Assembly: GCA_964647905.1 (NCBI GenBank)
Contig: CAZYJR010000040.1
Location: 1-37,017 of the forward strand
Direction of reading: 5' to 3'
DNA from: CAZYJR01 sp964647905
GTDB lineage: Bacteria > Desulfobacterota > DSM-4660 > Desulfatiglandales > HGW-15
DNA: 37,017 nucleotides
The translations under genes were made by a program, and so were the position numbers. Below, one piece after another: positions 8,440-15,600 of this stretch. Below the pieces are notes generated by a model. The model was not told where the DNA came from. It made no database searches and was given only the letters and a program-made list of their open reading frames with translations. The first letter of the stretch is position 1. Each line of letters opens with the position of its first letter.

Positions 8440-8874
8440 GGCTGAAACCGCCGGCGTCTTTAGAGGTCTCCCCGCGGGGAGATCCTCGGCCTAGCCGCCG
8501 GTTCTTCGCCTGAATCGTTTCCGGTCGGGACCGGGCTTCGGCCCCGATTCAAGGCAGTAGAAGCATATCCCGCCTCACCGGTGGAGGACTCGTCCTCATG
8601 AGTGCGAACCGGGCCGGGATTCTTTCTACCGGTACATGTCACTAGAATCCAGCGGCTAGCCGGTCGCGCGCCCCGGGGGTGTGGCGGCGGCTTGAGTTCC
8701 TCCGGGAGCGAGGGCTCCCGGAAAACCGTTCGAAAGGCCTTTGCAGCCGTTCAGCGGTTCGGCGAACTCGGTTCAAGATGCATCACCCCCTTTTCGGCCT
8801 GCTCCCGGATGTACCCGCGGCAAGGCAAGGTGTCAGCGGCGGCCTGGGAGCCGCCGCTCATAGGATGGAAAAAC
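8440..8874 (-). ncRNA. Candidate structured RNA / long rpsU leader, family unknown
   Basis: About 430 nt between rlmD and rpsU hold no convincing gene but show ordered inverted repeats, read here on the minus strand from a perfect consensus promoter. (1) A 9-bp stem pairs 8835-8843 with 8850-8858. (2) 8694-8699 pairs with 8764-8769. Nested inside, 8701-8709 pairs with 8714-8722 (9 bp, 4-nt loop). The same 9-mer as 8714-8722 recurs at 8801-8809, so 8701-8709 has two possible partners. (3) One long irregular hairpin has four nested helices in correct order: 8557-8562/8624-8629, 8567-8572/8615-8620, 8578-8582/8608-8612 and 8584-8588/8593-8597. (4) A 10-bp stem with one bulge pairs 8508-8517 with 8545-8555 and encloses smaller hairpins. 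(5) An 11-bp stem lies at 8463-8487. I could not match it to RNase P, 6S, SRP or tmRNA signatures. The 5' end is inferred from the promoter and the 3' end is uncertain, since no T-run terminator is present and transcription probably continues into rpsU. Confidence 0.55.
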
Positions 8875-8880
8875 CTGTGG

Positions 8881-8908
8881 ATTATATGTGATCACCCCGA
8901 TTTGTCAA
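8881..8908 (-). promoter_or_regulatory. Perfect sigma-70 consensus promoter upstream of the candidate RNA
   Basis: The minus strand reads TTGACA, 16 nt, then TATAAT (8908-8903 and 8886-8881). Both hexamers match consensus exactly. The TGA inside the -35 box is the rlmD stop codon (8907-8905). Transcription would start near 8874, far upstream of rpsU (start codon at 8417), and would cover the structured region. Perfect promoters of this kind usually serve stable RNAs. Confidence 0.75.
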
Positions 8909-10296
8909 CCGAGTTTTCTCTCCAAGAGCGCCACCGTCTCCACGTGGTAGGTATGGGGGAACATGTCGACCGGCTGGATCTCCGCCACCCGGTAGTCCCG
9001 CGCAAGCTCCCCCAAGTCTCTTGCCAATGTGGCCGGATTGCAGGAGACGTACACAATCCGCCTGCAGCCCAGTGAAGCCACTCCGGAGACAACGTCCTTG
9101 TGCATCCCCGCCCGCGGGGGATCCATCACCAGGACGTCGGCACGTTCAACCGCACCGAGAGTGTGGCGCACATCGCCCTGTACGAACCGGCAGTTCTCGA
9201 CACCGTTCCTCCTGCAATTGGCCGCGGCATCCGCCACCGCACTCTCCACCATCTCAAGACCGATCACCTCGGCCGACTCACCGGAGAGGTAGATGGCGAT
9301 CGTCCCGGTGCCGCTGTACAGATCCACCACCCTCTCGGCCCCGGTGAGGCCTGCATAGCCGACCACGGTATCGTACAGGGTCTCCGCCCCCCGGGTGTTG
9401 GTCTGGAAGAACGACTCGGCCGAGACCCTGAAGGAGAAAGAACCGATCATGTCCTCGAGGAATCCGTCTCCCGCCAGGACCTTCTCGCTCTCACCCAGGG
9501 CCACCGAGGCCCTCCTGGAATTGATTCCGTTTACCACCGTGCGAATCCTGGACAAGTCCGAACAGAGCTCGGCTGCAACCGGTTGAACCACGTCCATGCG
9601 GCTCTCCGAGGTGACCAGGTTGACCAGCCACTCGTCCCTGGCGATAGATCTCCTCAGAGTAAGGAACCTCCAGAAGCCGACATGGCTCTTGAGCCCGTAT
9701 GGGGGCAATCCGCTCTCCAGGGCGGCCCGCTTCACCGCCCGCAGGATGTCGTTACCGTATTGGCCCTGGAGCAGACACCCTTCCACGTCTATGACCTTGC
9801 TGAAGGTCCCCGGAACGTGAAGCCCGAGGGCGAACCCCCGCTCCACGTCCTCCCCGGCCAGCTCCTCGGGCAGGAGCCACCGCCGGTCAGAGAAGGAAAA
9901 CTCCATCTTGTTGCGGTAACCCCAGAGTTCGGACGACGGTTTGGTTGGATGGACCACCACGCCGCGGAGCCCCCCGATCCTCTCGACCGCATCCCTTACA
10001 TGGCTCCGCTTGTAGTCCAACTGGCGTTCATAGGCCACGTGCTGCCACTGGCATCCCCCGCAGTGACCGCTGTATGGGCACCGGGGCTCCACCCTGTCGC
10101 CCGAGGGCTCCAAGACTTCCAGGATGCCTGCCTCGGCATACCCCCGCTTCTTTCGGTAGACCCTGGCCAGGACCCGGTCCCCCGGCACCCCGCCCCTGAC
10201 GAATACCACGAACCGATCCGACCGGGCCACACCCGCTCCTCCGTGGGCCGTGCCCTCGACAACGAGCTCCAATTCCTGTCCTTTGCGCAAGCTCAA
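8905..10296 (-). CDS. rlmD: 23S rRNA (uracil-C5)-methyltransferase, RlmD/RumA type
   Basis: This 463-residue SAM-dependent methylase of the TrmA/RlmD family normally makes m5U1939 in 23S rRNA. In order there are an N-terminal TRAM RNA-binding domain (about 1-65), a [4Fe-4S] site with Cys 73, 79 and 82 (CPYSGHCGGCQWQ) and a later Cys in VEGCLLQG, a central RNA-binding domain, and a Rossmann methylase domain with the SAM motif VVDLYSGTGTIAIYLSG. VMDPPRAG and the catalytic-cysteine motif YVSCNPATLARDL follow near the C-terminus. The FeS cysteines favour RlmD over TrmA or RlmC, although RlmCD-type dual specificity cannot be excluded. The start is TTG 10296 behind GGAGG; no in-frame ATG is nearby. 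A likely promoter lies at 10330-10358. Confidence 0.9.
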   Translation of the reverse strand: MSLRKGQELELVVEGTAHGGAGVARSDRFVVFVRGGVPGDRVLARVYRKKRGYAEAGILEVLEPSGDRVEPRCPYSGHCGGCQWQHVAYERQLDYKRSHVRDAVERIGGLRGVVVHPTKPSSELWGYRNKMEFSFSDRRWLLPEELAGEDVERGFALGLHVPGTFSKVIDVEGCLLQGQYGNDILRAVKRAALESGLPPYGLKSHVGFWRFLTLRRSIARDEWLVNLVTSESRMDVVQPVAAELCSDLSRIRTVVNGINSRRASVALGESEKVLAGDGFLEDMIGSFSFRVSAESFFQTNTRGAETLYDTVVGYAGLTGAERVVDLYSGTGTIAIYLSGESAEVIGLEMVESAVADAAANCRRNGVENCRFVQGDVRHTLGAVERADVLVMDPPRAGMHKDVVSGVASLGCRRIVYVSCNPATLARDLGELARDYRVAEIQPVDMFPHTYHVETVALLERKLG

Positions 10297-10329
10297 AGCA
10301 CCACCGCCTCCCGGATTTGAACGAAATCC

Positions 10330-10358
10330 ACCCTAGCAGTTCTCCGGGGGCTTTTCAA
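10330..10358 (-). promoter_or_regulatory. Putative sigma-70 promoter of rlmD
   Basis: The minus strand reads TTGAAA (10358-10353), 17 nt, TAGGGT (10335-10330), with an extended -10 TGC. Transcription would start near 10323, about 27 nt before the TTG start of rlmD. It overlaps the first plus-strand hairpin of the neighbouring region. Confidence 0.45.
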
Positions 10359-10386
10359 ACCCCCAAACTGTAAAGATTCATTACAG
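10346..10386 (+). other. Two tandem hairpins upstream of the pilus operon
   Basis: GGGGG (10346-10350) pairs with CCCCC (10360-10364) across 9 nt. CTGTAA (10368-10373) pairs with TTACAG (10381-10386) across 7 nt. With the T-run hairpin at 10406-10446 they form a chain of three stem-loops on the plus strand. No known riboswitch consensus, including the c-di-GMP classes, is recognisable. Confidence 0.4.
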
Positions 10387-10405
10387 ATGAAAGAAAACCT
10401 TACGG

Positions 10406-10446
10406 GCCCGAGCCTCCCCTTGCAAAGGGCATCGGGGCATTTTTTT
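10406..10446 (+). terminator. Intrinsic-terminator-like hairpin with T7 run (plus strand)
   Basis: GCCCGA (10406-10411) pairs with TCGGGGC (10432-10438, one bulged G). It encloses CCCTT-GCA-AAGGG and is followed by seven T residues (10440-10446). It is oriented to stop plus-strand transcription, yet no plus-strand gene precedes it, because rlmD runs the other way. It may end an undescribed short RNA or insulate the sigma-54 promoter that follows. Confidence 0.55.
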
Positions 10447-10482
10447 GTTTTATTCCCGAATGATATACCCCTGCGTCCCCAC

Positions 10483-10498
10483 TGGCACACAAATTGCT
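10483..10498 (+). promoter_or_regulatory. Sigma-54 (RpoN) promoter of the minor pilin/PilY1 operon
   Basis: The sequence CTGGCACACAAATTGCT contains TGGCAC, a 5-nt gap and TTGCT, an almost exact match to the RpoN -24/-12 consensus. The invariant GG lies at 10484-10485 and GC at 10496-10497. Transcription would start near 10509, which places two upstream candidate starts (TTG 10494, ATG 10503) outside the message and selects ATG 10542 for the first pilin. Pilus genes in related proteobacteria are often activated by PilR with RpoN. I did not identify the activator site. Confidence 0.8.
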
Positions 10499-10541
10499 TA
10501 TTATGATTGGAAATCAATGGAAAACCGAACAGGCCACCGCC

Positions 10542-11153
10542 ATGAACAAGCTTACCACACCCGATGTAGACCGCGCCGCGGATAGCCGCCCGGACCCGGG
10601 CACCGGGAAGAGAAGCAACGGCTTCACCTTTCTCGAGCTCTTGATCACATTCGTCATTTTCGCCGCCCTGGCAGGCATGGCAGTCCCCGCGTTTTCAGTA
10701 TGGATACCCAACTACCGCCTGAAGAGCGCGGCGCTCGGCGTCTACTCCGACTTCCAGTCCACCAAGATGAAGGCCGTGCGCACCAACCGCATGTACGGCG
10801 TAGAGTTCGATCCGGCGAACCAGCTCTACCGCGTGGTGGACTGCGGCCCGGACGGGAGCTGTGCGTCAACAGCGGACAATGTCATAGAGAAGACCGTCCG
10901 CCTCTCGGATTACGACGAGAACGGGGGCATCCGGTTTGGTAACGGGGACGCGGCCTCACCGGTGGGGGGCAGCTTCGGAGCGGACTACGTGACCTACACC
11001 TCGCCGGACAACACCGCCACTTTCAACCCCAGGGGGCTCTGCAACACCGGCTACCTCTACCTGGAAAACGACAGAGGCACGGCATACGCCCTGGGCACAT
11101 GGACCTCGGGGCTGATAGTGATGTACAAGTGGGAGGGATCCGGATGGGAATAA
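10542..11153 (+). CDS. fimT: Minor pseudopilin, GspH/FimT family
   Basis: This 203-residue prepilin-like protein is the first gene of the pilus operon. A long basic leader ends KRSNG and is followed by the cleavage and N-methylation site F-T-F-L-E (Glu at mature position 5) and a hydrophobic helix LLITFVIFAALAGMAVPAF. PilD-type peptidase would cut after Gly. The remainder is a soluble beta-rich domain with cysteines in VDCGPDGSC and GLCNTGYLY, a typical GspH fold layout. The start at 10542 is chosen because the sigma-54 promoter makes earlier starts untranscribed. The family acts in the priming complex at the pilus tip. The gene overlaps pilW by 10 nt. Confidence 0.85.
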   Translation: MNKLTTPDVDRAADSRPDPGTGKRSNGFTFLELLITFVIFAALAGMAVPAFSVWIPNYRLKSAALGVYSDFQSTKMKAVRTNRMYGVEFDPANQLYRVVDCGPDGSCASTADNVIEKTVRLSDYDENGGIRFGNGDAASPVGGSFGADYVTYTSPDNTATFNPRGLCNTGYLYLENDRGTAYALGTWTSGLIVMYKWEGSGWE

Positions 11154-11725
11154 AGACCGCGTCCCGAGGCAAAGGGGAAAGAGGCTTCACCCTTACCGAG
11201 CTCCTGGTTGCCATGGTCCTCATGGGCGTGGTGATGGCGGCGCTTTATTCCGCGTACGCCGGCCAGCAAAGGGCCTATGAGACCACACAGGACGTCACCG
11301 CCATCCAGCAGAACCTTCGCTCCGGCATGTATTTCCTGGAAAAGGACCTGCGCATGGCCGGCTACGACCCTCAAGGAGAGGGAGGGTTCGGCTTCACCGG
11401 GATCACCTCCGCGACCCAGGACAACGTCCGGTTCACCTGGGACTCGGATGAAAACGGGCTCCTCTCGGGAGCCAGCGAGTATATCGCCTATCAGTTCGAT
11501 GCCTCGGAGAGGACCCTGGAGCGTGATCCGGGGAACGGGAGCTTCATGGATGTTGCCTCCCACATAAGCGGGGTCACCTTCACCTTCTATAGCGCCAGCG
11601 GAGTGACCACCTCGGATCCCTTGGCCGTCCGCTCCGTGGGGGTGACCATGACCTCCTCCCGCGGCGGGCACACCAGGGATCTGGAAACCGCGATACTCTG
11701 CAGGAACGTGGGACTCGGGGGCTGA
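11144..11725 (+). CDS. pilW: Minor pilin PilW-like
   Basis: This 193-residue type IV minor pilin has the leader MGIKTASRGKGERG and then F-T-L-T-E, with a hydrophobic helix ELLVAMVLMGVVMAALYSAYA. The following QQRAYETTQDVTAIQQNLRSGMYFL helix and the phrase EKDLRMAGYDP are characteristic of PilW proteins. The start at 11144 uses a GGGAGG site inside the end of fimT, giving a 10-nt overlap; the earlier candidate start at 11099 lacks a leader of the right length. It is expected to form the tip-priming complex with FimT, PilV, PilX and PilY1. Confidence 0.87.
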   Translation: MGIKTASRGKGERGFTLTELLVAMVLMGVVMAALYSAYAGQQRAYETTQDVTAIQQNLRSGMYFLEKDLRMAGYDPQGEGGFGFTGITSATQDNVRFTWDSDENGLLSGASEYIAYQFDASERTLERDPGNGSFMDVASHISGVTFTFYSASGVTTSDPLAVRSVGVTMTSSRGGHTRDLETAILCRNVGLGG

Positions 11726-11726
11726 G

Positions 11727-12131
11727 ATGAACAAGCCAGTCGTCACCCGCTGGGAGACCGAAAAAGAGGGGGAACACGGCTTCAACTTGATAGAGGTGAT
11801 GGTGGCCCTCGGCATACTCGCCTTCGGCATACTGGCCATAGCCTCCATGCAGGAGTCCTCGCTCCTCGGGACATCCAGGGCCTACAGTCTGACCGATGCA
11901 ACCACCGTGGCGATGGATCAGATGGAGCTCCTGATCAGCCGCGCCTACTCGGACCCCGCCCTGGCGGCCGGCGGCCACGGACCCCAGAACCAGGGCCGCT
12001 ACCAGGTGAGCTGGAGCGTCTCAGAGGACGGCGTAAACCTGACCAAGAGCGTTACGGTCACCGTGACCTGGAGCGAGGCGGGCGGGGCCCAGAAGACGAC
12101 CAGCCTGACCTGCGTCAAGAACAGGCTCTGA
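11727..12131 (+). CDS. pilV: Minor pilin PilV-like
   Basis: This 134-residue minor pilin has leader KEGEHG followed by F-N-L-I-E and the helix VMVALGILAFGILAIASMQ, a classic PilV signature. Then comes a helix with MDQMELLISRAYSDPA and a short beta domain (YQVSWSVSEDGVNLTKSVTVTVTW) ending near a single cysteine. It begins one nucleotide after the pilW stop, so it is translationally coupled. The role is a subunit of the pilus tip-priming complex, positioned by analogy with PilVWX-PilY1 operons. Confidence 0.87.
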   Translation: MNKPVVTRWETEKEGEHGFNLIEVMVALGILAFGILAIASMQESSLLGTSRAYSLTDATTVAMDQMELLISRAYSDPALAAGGHGPQNQGRYQVSWSVSEDGVNLTKSVTVTVTWSEAGGAQKTTSLTCVKNRL

Positions 12132-12146
12132 TCTGAAAGGAAAGAC

Positions 12147-12674
12147 ATGCCTCCTATCCCAACCCATGACAACAATCAGGAAGGCTCAGTGCTCGTGGTG
12201 GCGCTCATACTCTTGGTCCTCCTGACCGTAATCGGGATCTCGGCATCCCGGAACACCGAGATCGAGACAATGATCGCCGGCAACGAACGTATCAACAAGC
12301 AGAACTTCTATATCGCCGAGGGAGCGGCCATGCGCGCGGCCCAGCTAATGGAGAACAACGATTTCAAGACCACCCCCCTCTCCTGGGTCATGGACCAGCA
12401 GCACCGCAACTCATCTGGAGATCTCTTGCCCGCCGCCTCTTACAGCGACTTGGAAGACCACATTCACGAGGATGAGAACTGGGCCGACGAGTTTTCCCGG
12501 AGCTACCCCGACCTGGACGGTGACGCCAGGTACCTGAGCATATCCCTGGGCGTGGTCCAGGGCGGGTCCCTGGACATGAGCAAATCCAAGGTCTACGAGT
12601 TCGAGATCTTCGGCCGCAGCGATTACCGCGGCGGCAAGGGGCTGGTGGCCCTGGGCTACCGCAAGGCCTACTAA
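12147..12674 (+). CDS. pilX: Minor pilin PilX-like
   Basis: This 175-residue protein has the PilX N-terminal pattern: leader ending NNQEG, then SVLVVALILLVLLTVIGISASRNTEIETMIAGNERINKQ in sense order, and the typical FYIAEGAAMRAAQ stretch. In this family position 5 of the mature helix often differs from the canonical Glu, and here it is Val. The soluble domain is acidic (HIHEDENWADEFSRSYPDLDG) and ends in a hydrophobic strand. AAAGGAAAG precedes the ATG. It sits directly before pilY1, the usual arrangement, and PilX is thought to link PilY1 to the other minor pilins. Confidence 0.85.
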   Translation: MPPIPTHDNNQEGSVLVVALILLVLLTVIGISASRNTEIETMIAGNERINKQNFYIAEGAAMRAAQLMENNDFKTTPLSWVMDQQHRNSSGDLLPAASYSDLEDHIHEDENWADEFSRSYPDLDGDARYLSISLGVVQGGSLDMSKSKVYEFEIFGRSDYRGGKGLVALGYRKAY

Positions 12675-12688
12675 GAGGGATTGGAATC

Positions 12689-15600
12689 ATGGCCGCTTCA
12701 AGAGATTGCTCCAAACCGCCGGCTCTCAGACCCAGCGCAGGCCGGGCACACTTCTTTCTTTTATCCTTTCTTATCTCTTTGCTGGCGGGTGCATTCATCG
12801 CATGCCCCGTCACACGGGCCGAGAATCTGGACTGCAGCCCGGAGGTCAACCAGGAGACCTCCGGGTACTCCTGGACCTACATCGGGACTTACCTTTTTGC
12901 TTCCGGAACCGGCGCCTACGTCACCCTGGAACACGAGGGAGACGGGAGCGTAAGCTTTGATGCGATCCGGTTCACCAGAACCACCGGAGGCGACGATGTC
13001 ATTCTGGACAATGAGGACGGTGCACCGGTGGTGGTCTATGACCCTAATGAGGACTGGGTGGAGTATGCGGACGGAAACTGTGTCGGCGGGAGCTATCGCC
13101 GCACCTATGAAACCGGGGACAAGGTTACTCTTACTCCCGACCTCGGAGGCGGGGAATACGACATCTACGTGAGGTGGCGTGACTACAGCGGTCGGGACAG
13201 GACGGCCCACTACTGTGTTCACAACTATACCGGCCATTTCCTGGAGGCCACCAAGGGTGAAAACGGGAGCATGACCTATTCGGTCTCAGGCGGAGCAAGC
13301 GGGGTGATCGTGGAAACCGGCACCACCCGGTTCGCTGTTGAGACCGGCAAAGACGTGGACTTCGATATCGCCCCCGACGCCGGTTATGTAATCGACGAGG
13401 CCCTGGTGGACGGCTCTTCGGTCAAGGACGACCTGGTAGCCGAAGGCGGCGTGTCCCGCTATACCTTCTCCTCAATCAATGCGGATCATACCATCTTCGT
13501 CACATTCGTCCCGTCCGATGCAAACAGCACCTGCGTGGAGGTGGACCAGCGCTTTGAAGCAGGCCGATGGAACCTGCTGGGCACCTACCGCTTCGCAGCC
13601 GGCACCGGCGCATGGGTGACTCTCACCAGGGAGCAAGACGGGGACGAAGGCAGCAGCACCTGCGCCGATGCAGTGCGCTTCTCAGGAGACGGAGTGGAGG
13701 TGATAGTGGACAACGGCGATCCTGAGTACTCTGAGGCCGGGACCTGGCAGAACTCTTCCGGGGCGGATTACTATGGTACGGTCTCGCGCTACACCAACCA
13801 AGACCAGGCTGCTGCTACTTGGCACCCAGATCTGCCCGCCTCCGGTACCTACAGCGTGTATGCGTGGTGGACCACTGCGGGAACCAGGGACTCGAGCGCC
13901 CCATACTGCATCCACAATCACATGGGGAACACGATCACGGTCACCGCCGGAGAGAACGGGACGGTGAGCGGGTCTCCAGAGCCCATTCAGCCCGGTGGGA
14001 CGGTGATCGTACCGACCGGCGCGGACCAGACCTTTACCATGTCCGGGTCCACCGGCTACGTGATCGAATATGTACTGGTGGACGGGGCCCCGGTGGAACG
14101 ATATGAGCGAGTCTCCGGAACCACCACTTATACCTTCTCGGATGTGGAAACGGACCACACCTTGGAGGTGGCCTTTACCGTGGGAGAGGAGAACGTCACC
14201 TGCATCCCGGTGAACCAGCGGGAGGACGGCTACTCCTGGACCACGCTGGGCACATTCAGGTTCCCGGGCGGCACCGGGGTCTATGTCACGCTCACCAACG
14301 ACGGGGACGGCTCCATCAGCCACGACGCGGTTCGTTTCAGGCCGGCGGCCGGCGGGGACGACATCATCGTGGACAACGACGATCCTGCGAGTTCATACCA
14401 CCTGAGTTGGAGCCGCAACGACGACACCAGCACCTACAACCAATACTACCACTACACAAGCGCCGAGGGGGCCCGCGTCACCATTACTCCCGGCCTCCCC
14501 GAAGCCGGCGAGTACGAGGTCGCGGTGAGGTGGCGGGATTACTCCAGCCGTGATGAAACCGCCGAGTACTGCATCCACAACCACATGGGACAGGTGATCA
14601 CGGCAACGGCAGGGGCCAACGGGGTAATGGCCACCTCCGGGGTCACCATCGAGAGCAACACCACCCAGCTCATCACGGTGCTGACGGGATCGACGCGCAC
14701 CTTTACCATGCATCCCGACCCCGGGTATACCATCCAGGACGTACTGGTGGACGGCTCCTCAGTGGGCGGAGTCACATCCTACACCTTCACGAACGTGATC
14801 ACCAGCCGCACCATAGAGGCCTACTTCGAGGACCACGGAGACCACTGCGACAATGCAACGCCCGTGGAGTGCGGAGGCTCGGCCGCCGGGATCATCAACC
14901 CTGCGGGCGATGCCGACTACTTCGAGGTGGAGTTCCCCGGGTCAGGGCGCTACACCTTTTACACCACAGGAAGCATGGATACCTACGGGACTCTCAAGGA
15001 CGCCTTCTGCTCCCAGATCGCGGCGGACGACGACAGCGGCACGGACACCAACTTCAGCATCCAGGAGGACCTGGATGCAGGGACCTACTTTGTGGAGGTA
15101 AGGCATGCGGATGCGGGATCAGGGACCGGAGCTTACGAGCTCCACGTGGTATGCGAACACGTGATACGGGCCTCGGCGCGCTCCGGGGGGGTTATAGACC
15201 CGCAGGGCGACGTGGAGCTCGAGCGGGGCGGCTCCCAAACCTTTAACATCACCCCGGACTCGGGAAACACCATTTACGACGTGCTGGTGGACGGGATGTC
15301 GGTCGGGGGTGTGAGCACCTACAGCTTCCTGAACGTGACCGAGAACCACACCATAGAGGCCGTGTTCTCCCTGCCCCCCGCCACCTGCAACGACATCTCG
15401 GATGTGCCGCTGGACGCCCTCACCAGGGGTGTGGGCGCCATCGTGATGTTCGTCCTGGACGACTCGGGCAGCATGGACTGGGAGTTCATGACCGAGGAGG
15501 GCGACGGCCTTTTCGCAGGGAAAGACTATGTGTTCGACAATCCCGGGGACAATCTGTACTCGGATTACAACATCCTGAGCGGCAGCGATCGGGGGAGGTG

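Noticed and set aside
8460..8861. Two short minus-strand frames (36 and about 60 codons) in one register separated by a single TGA, suggestive of a selenoprotein or broken gene
   Set aside because: No family resemblance, poor ribosome binding sites, and GC-rich DNA gives such frames by chance. The nested inverted repeats explain the region better.
8440..8874. Identification as 6S RNA or RNase P RNA from size and a CTTGAACC stretch
   Set aside because: The RNase P core signatures are absent, and the 6S closing stem and central bubble could not be drawn, so the family is left unassigned.
8602..9075. Plus-strand open frame of 157 codons overlapping the rlmD 3' end
   Set aside because: Antisense to a clear gene and to the structured region, with low-complexity composition and no ribosome binding site.
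10494..10541. Upstream TTG/ATG starts for the first pilin
   Set aside because: They lie before the predicted sigma-54 transcription start and have no ribosome binding site.
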